A stretch of DNA of 64,000 bases from Himantopus leucocephalus (Eukaryota > Chordata > Aves > Charadriiformes > Recurvirostridae), in assembly GCA_003993805.1 (NCBI GenBank), contig RSEF01000001.1:94885112-94949111 (forward strand). Direction: 5' to 3'. Under the pieces are notes generated by a model. That model was not told where the DNA came from, did not search any database, and saw only the letters and a list, made by a program, of their open reading frames with translations. Made by a program: the position numbers and the translations under genes. Every line of letters begins with the position of its first letter. The first letter of the stretch is position 1. Shown here in pieces: positions 48,151-59,940 of the stretch.

Positions 48151-51100
48151 ATGGCAGGGGATGTAAAAAGATTCACACGCATGCTGCTGGAATGCAACAG
48201 CAATGACAAGCTATGTGGTAAGATTCACAGATTGCTTTAAGTAATAAGCTTTCACATACTCGGCAGGAAGTCCAGCCTCACTAAAAAGTGGGCCAAGCCA
48301 TCTCCCCTCCTCTACCTGCATCCCACACCACACAGAAGGATTTGACTGACATTTCCCTGCATTGTGTCTCAGGGGAGAAACTTTTAAGGGCATGCAGCCT
48401 TTATGATGGGATTCATCTCACATAATTTTAGCCATTTTAGAGTATTTCTACTTTGAATGAGACATAGTATAGTCATTAATGATTCCCTACAGCTTCCCTA
48501 AGGACCAGTCTGGTGAGATGTTGATTTCCTGACTTTCTGTCATCTTTGGGAACTGAAATGTGGTCTTGGCCTGTGCAAAAATAGGACCACCTCCAAATCT
48601 GGGGACATAAGAGGGTTAATTACCTGCAACATCCTTGTTATTGCAATGTCTTCTAGTCAAATTCCAAACCAGGTGACCACGCCCTGTTTTCTTTAAAATG
48701 CTCCCTATAATTTTAACGGAAGGTGCTGAAGCTGTAATTGCACATGTATTTGTGATCATGTAGTAATATCCAGCCCGTCCCATCTCCCTGCTTATCCCTC
48801 TCCCAGGGCTGGTTCTGTTTCACTGGTGGATGATACTTACACTTACACATGGCTACAATTCCTAGCCTCTGTATTAAGGCATCTAAATAAGTGACCTTAG
48901 GTGTGGGAGTCCCAGTGGTTTCATGCAGTTTAGATACTCAGCACCTTTGAAAAACAGGGTGGCAGCACTAACAGTGTTCAGTTGCTATTCCAAGGAGCAG
49001 AGGATAGATACACATGCTTTTGGGGTTGGAAGTTACTGAAATGGGTTATTACTACTTTTTTACACAGAACCAATGTGCATCAGGCAGTGCTGCTTATTCC
49101 TTGGTTTCCCATTTTCTTTTTCTGCTGATAGTTGTGCGTGAATATCAGACTGAAGTGATTGTTGTCCCAGTTCTCCTTGTGGGGTTTTTTGTCATCGTGC
49201 TAACTGTGATCCTTTGGCTCCACTGTCGAGGCTTGCGAGCAAAGCAGGAGCAGTCATCATCATCATCTGGACACCAAGGTAAAAAAATGTCTTTCAAACA
49301 GAGGAAAGAGTGTTGGTTTTGGTGGCCAGAAGTCAATCCCATTTCCGCATTGCTTGGTCTGTTAAGCAATAGCATTTACGAATAGCCTGAGTGGTATTCA
49401 GCAATGCAGTAAACATTAGAAAAACTGGGAACTCTGATTTACCCCACTTGCAGTAGTAGTAGTGGAATCTGTAATATCGATGGATCTGAGAAAACCTAAA
49501 GCAACATACCATATAGGCGCTAACATACAACATAGTGCGGTAACATCACTTGAAAGCTGCAAAGAATGTAACAGCCTTCTAGAGGCTACTGGGGTAATTA
49601 TGAATGACAGTTGTTTTGATGTAGATCACACCTAGTCAATCCATTTTCTATACTGTCATTTAAGAAGTTTAATTTCAAACTGCTGTCTCCCACTTCCTGT
49701 TGAGACAACAGGAAATAGAACAGGGACTGGTGAGGGGGTAGGGAAAGGTTTGTTGGTACTGCAAACGTGTTGCTGTGTGGAAATGAAAATCCAGTTCTGA
49801 ACTGATTTTGGTTTTGTAGAGGAAAAAGCCTCTTCAGCCTATACTAAGGGAAACAATTGAGAACAAAGAAGATGCCCTTGTGGGAACACCCTGTGCATGT
49901 CACTTTCATAACAACTGGTAGCTAGTAATAAAAGAAAATGGTCATTGCTTCAGGACATGGGAGTCAAGTACAAATGCATCTTATCTAGGAAAGTTTACAT
50001 AGTTAAATATAGTAGAGAACTCCAGACTCATTCTGCCTTTTAATCGAATAGAGTGGGAGATAAATTCCTTCTCCTCTTGAAGGGCCAGGATAAATAAGAT
50101 ACAATAACAGTTCCTTCCCTTGTCCTGATTTCCAAAACCGTATGGAGCAAAAATTAAAGGGAAGGACATGCATTGCCACCTACTACAAGAGTTCATCTGT
50201 CTGGTTTTATGCATCTTGTGTATTTGCTTTTGTCAGTGAATGACAAGAATCAGCAGGAATCCAGCTCAACAGAGAAACACTATATCCAGCTGAGTGAGAC
50301 ATCTATGGACAGCCTGCTGAATGCTGCATCCTTAAATCTGAAAGAACTGGAGATACCGCGAGACAAACTCTTACCAGGCACCTTGCAGCTGATCAAACAT
50401 GGCCGCTATGGGAGCATCTATAGAGCACAACTGGAAACTGGGAAGCCCGGGAAGACTAAGACTGTAGTATTGAAAGCCTTACAAGGTAAGGCACGTGGCC
50501 AGGATGCACTTTGGTACAGATCTCTGTATGAAAGACATGATGCTGGGCAGAACTTTGCAGTCATTACTGGGCAAGAACAAGCTGTGTTTGGTATCATGTT
50601 AGATATTCAGAGTGGTCTTTTGGTAGGAGTGACTTGGTAGGACTAAAGGAGATTGCTGTTCATGTTGATTTTAATCGACTCACACTGTTCTTTGCTGCCT
50701 CCATTTGGGGTTTTTTTGATGGTTTTATTCTGGGGGGTCTTTTCTGTGGTCTGGGTTTTTTTTGTGTGTCTGTGTGTGTGTGTGGTTTCTGTTGTTGTTT
50801 TTTTGTTTGTTTATTTGTTTTTCAGATCTGGCTAGTCCTCAGCAAGTAAAGTATTTCCTGGGAAGGATTACATTCCATCAAAATCTTGGCCATCATGAGA
50901 ACCTGGTTGAATTGCTTGGATGCTGTGTAGACCAGCTCCCACTTTATATGATCATGGAAGATGTGTCTCTTGGTGACCTGTTGACATTTCTATGGACATG
51001 TCGGAAGGTGAGTCAAAAGAAGCGATGATAGAGTATTTTCTTAAATTCCTTAGGTACATACCTATCCATAAGTCATAGTCCATAAGTCATAGATGATTCT

Positions 51101-54100
51101 TTTCATCTCTCCATGCATCCCTCTATATTAGTCTAAACTATTACCATCCACCAAAGAAGTTCTACACAAGTCTAAACTTGAATAGAATTAGTGGATATCT
51201 CAATTGAGATAATATAGTTTGGAAGAAGTTGACATACTTTTGTAAAGCTAAGTCCTACTTTGCAGATCATTGGAATTCCTTGAAGGGTATAGCAGTGAGA
51301 GTTGATACAGCTACCTGAATTTCTAAAAAGTTTTAAATTCTCACTCCAAATGCTTTTAAGAAAGCAAAGCAGTTACAACACCAGGGAGAAGGTCATTGAA
51401 TGATAACTAATTGATTAAAAGAGAGGAAACAGAGCGTAAGATTGAAAGGTTGGTACTTGCACTGGAGGGACGTCACCCATCTAGGACCTGGTGCTGTTCA
51501 TTGCGTGTATCAATAACCTAGAAAATGGGATGACAGTGAGCTGATGATGGTTGCTGGTGATTCCAGCCAGTAAAGGCAAGGGCTGATTCTGAGGAAGGCT
51601 GAGAGACAAACAAATGGAGGTGGTTCTTCATGAAGTGGGCAGTTGACTAATGGAATTCCTTGCCAATGACTGCTGTGGGTACTGAAACTTTACATGGGTT
51701 CAAGACAAGACTGAATACATTCATGGAAGATAACCTTTCAAAGGTTATTGAACATATTGAAACCATAACCCTCTCAGGAAGTTCCTTAAACTGAAATAGT
51801 TGGGGGCTGGAAAACAGCCTTACTCTCTTTCTCTCATCTGGGCATCCAACTAGGATCACTGTTACAGGCAGGGTAGTAAAAGAAATGGACTGTTAGTCTC
51901 AGAGGATAACCATTCATTTGTTATAAATGTGCTTTTCTACTCATCATTCTAATTTGTAGTATATCTTTTATTCATCTGTATGGATTGTCATTCTCCACTG
52001 TTATTCTGCCCATTTTTGTCTAACCTATCAATTTCTTTTCCACCCTTCAATTTACCCACCAGTTGTCTCTAGTGTACTTGTCTTACCCAGCACACCATCT
52101 GTTCACCATCACCCATCCATATACCCTTATATTTCAGTCAATTTATGACCAATTGGTTTGGCAGGGGGGTTGGACTAAATGATCTCTGAAGGTCCCTTCC
52201 AACCCCAACCATTCTGTGACTCTGTGATTCTATGGATTGTGAAATTAGCTGGGGGAGCATAAGATTACATAGTACTCATTTTATTAGATTAGAAGGAAAC
52301 GTTCCTCAGTACTCTACAGCTATGGCATTTGTTTGAACCAAGGTCTGCTCTTTTGTCTCTAGGATGTAATGACAATGGATGGTATCCCCTATGACCTCAC
52401 TGAGAGGCAAGTATATGAAGTTGGACAGCAGGTTGCAGCAGCTCTGGTAAGTCTGCTGACGTTCACTGTATGTTTTCCTTCTTGCTTGATTGCAACACAA
52501 GTCTGCCTGGTGGCCTAAGGCTTCTTGGCCTAAGCACTGAGGATGTGCTTTGTTAAAACTGAGCAAAATATACTTGCATTATTTGAGTGAGCATACACCT
52601 CTATTCAACAGCATGGAAGACAGGCATAAACTAAGTGAAAATTTATATCAATTAAAATTCCTTTTAAAATAATCGTGATCTCTTCCAATGTTACAGGCTT
52701 ACCTTGAACAGAAGAAGTTGTTCCATGGTGACATTGCTGCCAGGAATGTCCTCCTTCATCACAACTTCACTGCTAAGCTCTGTGGTTTGGGTCTCGCCTA
52801 TGAAACTCACACTTATGGTGCCAACTCAGTCACACAGACTGTGCCAGTCAAGTGGCAGGCACCAGAGCGGCTCCTGAAGAAACCTCCCAGTATCAAGGCA
52901 GACATGTATGATTTAATTTTTGGACTTGGAAGTTCATCTGCCTTTCAGGCCTATCTCTTTCACTCCTTTATGTATCATTTCATGTTCTGAAGTTTACAGT
53001 AAGGCATATCTAGTCTCAGCATAATGCTCCACTTCATAGCTCATACCTTCTCTTCTTATTTCTGCAGGTCATGCCTAGTTGTTTGTGTGTATTGAAGCTA
53101 GCTAGCTAGCTAGAATGGAAACTCCACATTGCTTTGTTTTCTTCTCTTGCAGATGGTCTTTTGGAATTCTACTGTATGAAATGATTACATTAGGTAAGAA
53201 GATTTAACGATAAAAAAATATGTAAGGAAGCAGCAAATTAAGAAGACTCAGAATCTCAAATTTTAGAATGTAAAGTTGGGCCATTTAAATAAGCGTCCTG
53301 TTTTTTCCAGCTTGCAAAGTCTTGACAATTCCTTTTAGACTTTCAGTCAGTGTGAATTGTGGAAGGAAAAAAAAATGGATTTTGGTAGGGAAGGCAGGCA
53401 TTTTTACACAGAAGCTGCTCTCTGCAGCCATTACCTTATAGTTTTTCTACTGTTATTTCTTTTGTCCTTCCAGGTGCTCCACCATATCCTGAGGTGCCAC
53501 CTCCTGACATCTTATCATACCTGCAGAGACAGAACATTATGAAGCAGCCCTCAAGCTGCCAGCAAGCCATGTAAGCCACTTGCTTTATGGACAATTGAAT
53601 TTGAGATCTGCAGAGCTAAATGGAAGTGAGACATACAAAGTTAGATCTTAGAGAAGATCTCTAAGTCTAGACTATACAAAACAGTAACCTGTTATCTGAG
53701 GAGACTTGTTCTCACGTCTGCCACATCTCCTTACTGGATTCTACTGCGCAAAACCTTGATTGCCAAAACCTTTCTTTCCTGCTTTTGAAAATTGCTCATT
53801 TCTGTTTCCTTGTCCGCCCTTGCATTTTGTTGCTGCACTGCTTCCCTGCAAGGTGCAGGGCTATTCTGGAATAATCTTTCTCCTCTAAGTTGCAAGATTC
53901 TCCCTGAAGTGAACAAAGCATCCATGGAGAAGATCTAAGGCATTATATTTCCTTTTGTGAAGGCATAATTTCTTTTAATATTCAGAGCGTTTTTCTTCCA
54001 TAATGCTGTTTCAAAAGGAAATACCAAACAATCTTTTTCCCTTTTCCCATACTCACAGTTGACTTCCTGGCAAACAACTGCATGTCTTTGTCCCCACACA

Positions 54101-54468
54101 TTATTATGTTGTTGCAAATTTCAGAGGGTCTCTGAAAGAACCTTATATGAAGCAGAAAAAGGGGAGGTCTGTAGACATTTTAAATATGAGATGACTTGAC
54201 TGTAGTAAAACTTTGTGTTGGTGCTTCTCATTCCCAGTGCTTCCCTACTTCTCCATCTTACAGGTATGGCATCATGAAGTCCTGCTGGCAGTGGAATGCA
54301 ACTAACCGGCCTTGTCCAGCAGACCTGATCCAGTCCCTACAAACAGCTATAAAGACAAGCAATGACCATGCTGTACTGCAGGTGCCCGAGCTAGTGGTGC
54401 CTGAACTCTATGCTAATGTTGCTGGTGTTGATGTGCACAGTCTAGTGCGTGAATACACTATACTCTGA
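48151..54468 (+). CDS. STYK1: Serine/threonine/tyrosine kinase 1 (NOK), membrane pseudokinase
   Basis: STYK1 is a receptor-like single-pass protein with a tyrosine-kinase-like cytoplasmic domain and almost no ectodomain. In mammals it is linked to growth signalling and autophagy. Coding exons: 48151-48217, 49132-49278, 50237-50485, 50826-51007, 52363-52446, 52697-52905, 53153-53193, 53474-53570 and 54264-54468 (TGA). All are AG/GT-bordered with closing phases. They give 426 residues, against 422 in human. The membrane span is about residues 31-52 (VIVVPVLLVGFFVIVLTVIL). The kinase-like domain runs from about 120 to 400: glycine loop GRYGSIYRA near 127, VVLKA lysine at 151, HGD at 253-255 with N260, then GLG at 273-275 where kinases have DFG, APE at 298-300 and DIWSFG at 312-317. 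The missing DFG Asp argues against normal catalysis; human STYK1 has the same change. The conserved tail reads AVLQVPELVVPELYA. Confidence 0.96.
48218..49131 (+). other. STYK1 intron after the first coding exon
   Basis: Donor GTAAGA, acceptor TCTGCTGATAG. No repeat or other exon recognised. Confidence 0.9.
49279..50236 (+). other. STYK1 intron after the membrane-span exon
   Basis: Donor GTAAAA, acceptor TTTGCTTTTGTCAG. Nothing else seen. Confidence 0.9.
50486..50825 (+). other. Short STYK1 intron with T/G-rich 3' half
   Basis: Donor GTAAGG. The 3' half is a long T/G tract (TGTGTGTCTGTGTGTGTGTG near 50763-50782, then T-rich to 50823) that serves as an extended polypyrimidine-like region before the acceptor TTTTTCAG. 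Confidence 0.9.
51590..51880 (+). mobile_element. Ancient CR1-like LINE 3' fragment
   Basis: The order TAATGGAATTCCTTGCCAAT, GGGTTCAAGACAAGACTGAA, ACATTCATGGAAGATAA and, near the end, GGATCACTGTTACAGGCAGG is recognisable, with divergence, as the 3' region of old sauropsid CR1 families. Those read GTGGAATTCATTGCCACAGG and CACTGTCAGAAGACAGGATA, from memory. Similarity may begin as early as 51470. Confidence 0.55.
52158..52234 (+). mobile_element. CR1 LINE terminal tail
   Basis: GGGGGGTTGGACTAAATGAT, CTCTGAAGGTCCCTTCCAAC and ATTCTGTGACTCTGTGATTC are the last about 80 bp of a CR1 element, severely 5'-truncated, in a STYK1 intron. Confidence 0.92.
52447..54263 (+). other. STYK1 introns between the last five coding exons
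   Basis: Introns 52447-52696, 52906-53152, 53194-53473 and 53571-54263, with donors GTAAGT, GTATGA, GTAAGA and GTAAGC. The second contains a short (GCTA)n run near 53096-53112. No other element was recognised. Confidence 0.88.
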
Positions 54469-54747
54469 AGGACCCTTTCACATGTTCGTAAAGGAGAAGT
54501 CTCTGAGTTTGCCCTTTCTTTCTAGACACTTTGCAAGCTCAGAATGAGGTGTGTATGCTGGGAGGGATCCCTTTGTTTTTCAAAGATGTTATGTATATTG
54601 GATCTCTCCTCCATGCCAGAAACAACAAACTATTATAATTATTATTATTAAATCAATCTGTTGATGTCATTCTGCCAGTGGTCATTTGGGAGCAAAGTGG
54701 GTGTAGGAAGCTGTAGAAAATGTAATGAGAAACTTGAGTTAAAGGAT

Positions 54748-55849
54748 TGTATTGGGTTTGCATGGCAAGGTTTTGGCAGTGAGGGGGCTACAGGGATGTC
54801 TTCTGTGAGAAGGTGCCAGAAGCTTCCCCCCGTCTGATAGACCCAGTTCCAGCTGGCTCCAAGACAGACCTGCTGCTGGCCAAAGCTGAGCCCGTCAGTG
54901 ACATTGGTAGCACCTCTGTGATAACATATTTAAGAAATGGTAAAAAATACTGCACAACAGCAGCTGGAAGGGAGGAATGACAATATGTGAGAGAAACAGC
55001 CCTGCCCTTCACCAAAGTCAGTGAAGAAGGAGGGGGAGGAGGTGCTCCATGTGCCAGAGCAGAGATTCCCCTGCAGCGCATGGTGAAGACCATAGTGAGG
55101 CAGGCTGTCCCCGTGCAGCCCATGGAGGTTAACGGTGGAGCAGATCTCCACCTGCAGCCTGTGGAGGATGCCACGCTGAAGCAGGCGGATGTGCCTGAAG
55201 GAGGCTGTGACCCTGTGTGAAGCCCCATGCCAGAGCCGGCTTCTGGCAGGACCTGTGGCTGCGTGGAGAGGAGCCCACATTGGAGCAGGTTTGCTGGCAG
55301 GACTTGCGATCCTGTGGGGAACCCACGCTGGAGCAGTCTGTTCCTGAAGGCCGCTGGAGTGGTTCGTGAAGAACTGCAGCCTGTGGGAAGGACCCACTTT
55401 GGAAAAGTTCATGAAGGACTGTCTCCCATGGGAGGGACCCCATGCTGGAGCAAGGGAAGAATGTGAGGAGGAAGGAGCGGAAGACAAAATGTGATGAACT
55501 GACCGCAACCCCCATTCCGTGTCCCCCCGCACTGCAGGAGGGGAGGACGTAGAGAAAATTGGGAGTTAAGCTGAGCTGGCGAAGAAGGGATGGGGGGGGG
55601 GGGGAAGGTTTTTTAAGATTTGGTTTTATTTCTCATTATCCTACTCTCATTTTTATTGGCAATAAATTAATTAATTTCCCCAAGTCAAATCTGTTTTGCC
55701 TGTGACGGTAACTGGTGAGTGATCTCCTTGTCCTTATCTCGATCCATGAGCCTTTCATCATATTTTCTCTCCACTGTCCAGCTGAGGAGGGGGAGTCATA
55801 GAGTGGCTTTGGTGGGTACCTGGCAGCCAGCCAGGGTCAACTCACCACA
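54748..55849 (+). mobile_element. Solo LTR of an avian endogenous retrovirus
   Basis: The element begins TGTATTGGGTTTGCATGGCA and ends AGGGTCAACTCACCACA. This is a 1.1-kb LTR type that I recall as common in neoavian genomes. Internal marks are CTGTGATAACATATTTAAGA (TATA-like near 54926), a series of GGAGCAG-containing imperfect repeats at 55280-55460, a 13-G run at 55592-55604 and AATAAA at 55661-55666. The flanks are AGGAT before and AGGAG after, a possible 5-bp target duplication with one mismatch. No internal viral genes or second LTR are present, so it arose by LTR-LTR recombination. The antisense frame at 54930-55532 is an LTR shadow. Confidence 0.85.
55661..55666 (+). terminator. AATAAA inside the LTR
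   Basis: Canonical hexamer, same strand as STYK1, followed by T-rich and then TGTTTTGCCTGTG-type sequence. It is the first AATAAA after the STYK1 stop codon and could provide its transcript end. Confidence 0.5.
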
Positions 55850-57402
55850 AGGAGGTTTCTGGAAATGTCTCACTATCCTTTGTGTCCCAGGAAACTGCAT
55901 CAGTTGTGTATTCCAAAGAGGAGATGTCCTGGGGAATATGCTATGGGGTACGGCCCTACAAGAAAAAGTCTTCGTAGTAGGTAATACATGGATAGTTTCC
56001 TGTCCATTCACTAAGGACCTATTCAAGACAGTTGTGTTCTTACCTTTTAAGTGTTCAGTAAACATCTGGGATTTCTCCAGTGCTTTATACTCTAGCTTTC
56101 CATGGGAGAATGGGTACTGTATTTAAAAAACAAAACCAAAAACCTGCATATCTGGGGTGCAGAAGTTGTTACATTAATGTAATACATCTTCCTGTAGAGT
56201 GTACCTTCCCTGTAGTAGCTGTGGGGTCAAGTGAGTACTCCAAGACAAAAGGTGAATCATCCCATGCTCATCAGGAAAAAGTCCTTACAGACTTGAATTT
56301 CTCAGGGATGGTCCTTAACTAATCATTCCTTTGAGCAGAGCAGGTCGTTTGTTCATATGCTTCTCTTTTGAGTTCCTAATTGCTGGGTTAATTATTTTGG
56401 GGACATCTGTCCATAGTTATTATACCTACTATGAAAACAGCATGGAAATGCTAAGAGTACACCAAATAAGAAAGGTTGATTAACAGTAAAAACAACATAT
56501 GATGCGAATAAGCATGCATAGTAACACTGTTGTGTGATTACGGTGAGAATATACTGTAGACTGTATTTATCTCTGTGGTGACACCTTTGCTACATGGCTT
56601 CTGCAGTGAGCATCTGGATATTGGACATTACCTTCTTAGCTACCCTATGACAAGTGTGACAGTATGTAGCATTTTGTGAATACTGTGATGATAACAGAGC
56701 TACTTCAAGGTCTCACATATAAACAACACATAACTTCAGTAATCGTATGGAGCATATGAACTTGTGCCCAGTGAGCTGCTGAATATGAACCCAAGATGCA
56801 GCTTGAAATAATAGTGTGAGAAATTTTATGTATGTAGTTTTCTTGTAAGCTGTTTATGTGCCATGCATTGATCAGTGGATACATTTTAATGTGAGTTGCA
56901 GACTTGTTTCCACTAAAGATTTCAATGACTATGGATGTTGCACTGGTGATTTGTGTGAGCGCACATGATTTGACTGTTCAGGTTACGAGTAGCCTCTGCT
57001 ATTGCTGTTGCCAATGCTGTTGCGGAAAAGATAGTGGTGCCTATGCTAAGACTTGCCCTAGGACAACTGAGGGGTTGAAGTCCCAGTGGAAATACACTTG
57101 TATGTCTTCAGTGTCTGCCTGGAACAGGGACACGTTTCTTTAATCAAAAAAGGGGTGGTGGTGGTTGCTTGTTCAGTATTTGTATTTTATAATACAAGCT
57201 GCACAAAGAACTGAAAATATTTGGTCATCGACTTTAATGAACATGCAAACCTTGTAAAAAATCAGAGGCACTTGAAGTCGTGAACATTTTTCCTTCATTG
57301 CAAAAGAAGCAGAATCAGTCTGTGAAAAAAATCTTTTTATCTGAATTCTACCGTTTGTTGTTTCTAAGTTGACAATGCCTTAATTTTTTTTTCTTTTAAT
57401 TA

Positions 57403-57648
57403 TTTTGGCACTTTGAGCAATAAAGGTTCTTGTAAAAAAAAGAATAAATATGCATTAAAGGAATAGTTTTACTGTTCTGTGTGAAGAGTGGATTTAATGT
57501 TCACTCAGCATCCCTCCAATTAGCATGACCCTTGTATGTATTTGAAGTTGAAGGGCATAGCAACCCACAGAAGGCTTGTTGCAGTCAGCTATACTCATTA
57601 GGTTTCAGTCTTTCATGTGGTTGAATCCCTGATAATTTCAGAACGAGT
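57403..57648 (+). repeat. 246-bp direct repeat, copy 1
   Basis: Begins TTTTGGCACTTTGAGCAATA. It aligns without gaps to 59651-59896 (offset 2248) with eight differences, about 97% identity. The similarity ends sharply at ACGAG/ACAAG. It is not a repeat family I recognise. Confidence 0.95.
57419..57424 (+). terminator. Candidate native STYK1 poly(A) signal
   Basis: AATAAA in CACTTTGAGCAATAAAGGTT, followed 11 nt later by an A run. It lies at the start of the duplicated 246-bp block, so a second copy exists at 59667-59672. Confidence 0.4.
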
Positions 57649-59650
57649 TGCAGGCCTGCAGCACCCTACAAGGCCAAAATCAGGTGTGTTAGCCATGTAG
57701 GATGCAAGGCTGAAAACAGGTGTTGTGAAAAAAGCTAAACGATGGCTCTTCTAGAGCGGAATATTTACCCTGAAGGACGTCTTCAACCATCACTTTAAAT
57801 ATTAAACATACGTAGCTGTAAAAAGGAGCTTAGATTCTGGTTTCCATCAAAATTTATTGGTCTTCTTCCAAAGACAATGTTGAGAAGTCTTCTCTTTTAA
57901 ATGCAAAATAACATGAGCGGAGTGGTTGTTTCTCCTGTATCACTTCGTAAGAAACTATATTTCCATCCAGAAATGAATGTAAGGTTAATTCATACAGCAC
58001 ATATATCACCACTATGTACCGGAACATTGCAAACTCCGTTCAAGAGTGCTCAGTTAGCTTTCTGACTTTTCTTAAGGTGTCAGCTTAATCGTGACCTTAA
58101 TGTCCATAACCACTGTTGGTGTAAACCTGGCTTGAAGAATTGAAACATCTTCTTTTCAAAATGCTTAAATAATAACATTCTCTTGTCTCTCCTTTGCTTG
58201 AAAACAGGTTCAAAGTTACCTGGTAAATTTAGGTCAAATTCCCAGTTACCTGTCTATTATTTTTTTGGTGAATAAACTATTCATTAAAAAAAACCATTCG
58301 CTTGGTTCAAACCTCCCACCCAAGAATGGGATATTCTCAAAGGTCTTGCCAGCGAAAGGTGGGCGTGTTTCAGATATGTAATACAATCTCAGCATGGTGA
58401 ACAACATCCACAGTGCTGCTACAGACCTGATGAATAATGCACGGTGGTTCACAGGGAGCTTTGTTAAACGGAGAGATAAATGTGACAAATGCATCACTGT
58501 TCTCAAAGCTGCCTATCTTGTTACATCGCAGAAAGCAATGTTCTGGTTTACACGAATCCTCATATTTTGTTTCTGTTATCAAAGCTCTGATCAAGGGAAT
58601 CCGTGGGAATTCAGGATGCTGAGCACTTCACAGCCTCTAAGAAAAGATCTGCTTTAGTTTCCCCTGAGAGCAAATCTATGCCAAGACCCGGCTTATGAAT
58701 TTGTCCACAGAAAGACATTTTCGTGCTATATAAGGTCTAAGTTTAATTTCATTTCAATGAAGTGGCTTGATTCTCAATGTGAACATTCTTATTCTGGTTT
58801 GACTGCCTTTTCGCCAGGTTAGCTTACATAGATTTGAAAGTGGCTGAATCTAAATCAGATTAAGTTTTATAGTGGCACAAAAGGAATTACACATGTGGCG
58901 TTACCCTAGTTTAACTACACTTCATGCTAATTAAAGTAGTCAATGTAGAAATCTTTTCCACAGAGCAGTCTCCCTAAATTTTTGGGATCAATGTAGACTC
59001 ATGCATGAATTCCTCCTTAGTGAAACCACTGAGGGCCTGTGAAAATTTTTTGCAGTTGTACTGTGGAGAAGTCTGGGGTTTCAGTGAAAGACTTTTTGTT
59101 TTATTTGTTTCATTGGAGTATCTTGTTCCCATGAAAAATGTTGACTTTTTATTATTATGTTGAAATTTTCTCCAAGATGGCAGGGCCCTCTGCATAATGC
59201 AGTCAGTCCGCACTGACTTAGTGTAAAGCAGAGGAGCCACCACCCCTGCAGAACTGGCAGAATGGACTTTGCACCTGGACTTTACCTCTCTGATTTGCAA
59301 TACTTCTATCAGATAATTTGCCATCACTGAACGCGTGAGTTTCCTGTTTCTTTGAAACAAGATTTTTACTTTACACGTGGTGATGCCCTAGGCTTGGGGT
59401 GTAAGGCTTTTTTTTGAGCATGAGAGAAGAATTCCTCCATCTGGAACAGAGAACCAACAAAGCTGTTGCACTGCTGTATCCTGTACATTTGAAGCCATGG
59501 CAGTGAGACCCCTGTGCCTGAGCAGATCAGGTCTGCTGAGAGGCAGCGAGTGTTAGGGTCAGCGACGGCTGTCTCGCCTCACTCTACACTCGCCTGGCCT
59601 CGCTTCTGAAGGGACAAGGAAGGAACAGAAATCCTTCAGCAGAAAAAAGA
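57649..59650. other. 2.0-kb unrecognised segment between the direct repeats
   Basis: Flanked by the 246-bp direct repeats. Open frames exist at 58246-58506 and 58974-59360 (- strand, 86 and 128 codons), but neither resembles a known protein or has a clear splice context. No LTR, CR1 or gene signature is visible. Confidence 0.5.
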
Positions 59651-59896
59651 TTTTGGCACTTTGAGCAATAAAGGTTCTTGTAAAAAAAAGAATAAATATG
59701 CATTAAAGGAATAATTTTACTGTTCTGTGTGAAGAGTGGATTTAATGTTCACTCAGCATCCCTCCAATTAGCATGACCCTTATATGTATTTGAAGTTGAA
59801 GAGCATAGCGACCCACAGAAGGCTTGTTGCAGTCAGCTATATTCATTAGGTTTCAGTCTTTCATGTAGTTGAATCCCTGATAATTTCAAAACAAGT
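59651..59896 (+). repeat. 246-bp direct repeat, copy 2
   Basis: Near-identical to 57403-57648. All eight differences are transitions, and six are G in copy 1 against A here. It is followed immediately by a GTGCAC-rich low-complexity patch (59893-59940). Confidence 0.95.
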
Positions 59897-59940
59897 GCAC
59901 CACAGTGTGCACTTGGTGCACAGTGTGTGCACCACAGCAC
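59893..59940. repeat. GTGCAC-rich inverted/direct repeat patch
   Basis: AAGTGCAC at 59893-59900 pairs with GTGCACTT at 59907-59914. GTGCACCACAG occurs at 59895-59905 and again at 59927-59937. It sits exactly at the right end of duplication copy 2. Confidence 0.85.

Larger units (their letters stand above)
51008..52362 (+). other. STYK1 intron with two CR1 remnants
   Basis: Donor GTGAGT, acceptor TTTTGTCTCTAG. It contains an ancient CR1 fragment at about 51590-51880 and a short young-type CR1 tail at 52158-52234. Confidence 0.9.
54469..57432 (+). other. STYK1: Probable STYK1 3'UTR, interrupted by an LTR
   Basis: After the stop at 54468 there is no AATAAA in the 279 bp before the LTR. The first is inside the LTR (55661-55666) and the next clear one downstream is at 57419-57424 (GAGCAATAAAGGTTCTTGT). 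The native 3'UTR is therefore either ended by the LTR signal or runs to about 57440. This is inferred from signals alone. Confidence 0.45.

Noticed and set aside
54930..55532. 200-codon frame on the - strand
   Set aside because: Lies wholly inside the LTR, antisense, and arises from its internal GGAGCAG-type repeats.
57403..59896. Interpreting the paired 246-bp repeats as a complete LTR retrotransposon
   Set aside because: The repeat ends are not TG...CA, no primer-binding site, polypurine tract or retroviral protein is visible between them, and no target duplication was found.
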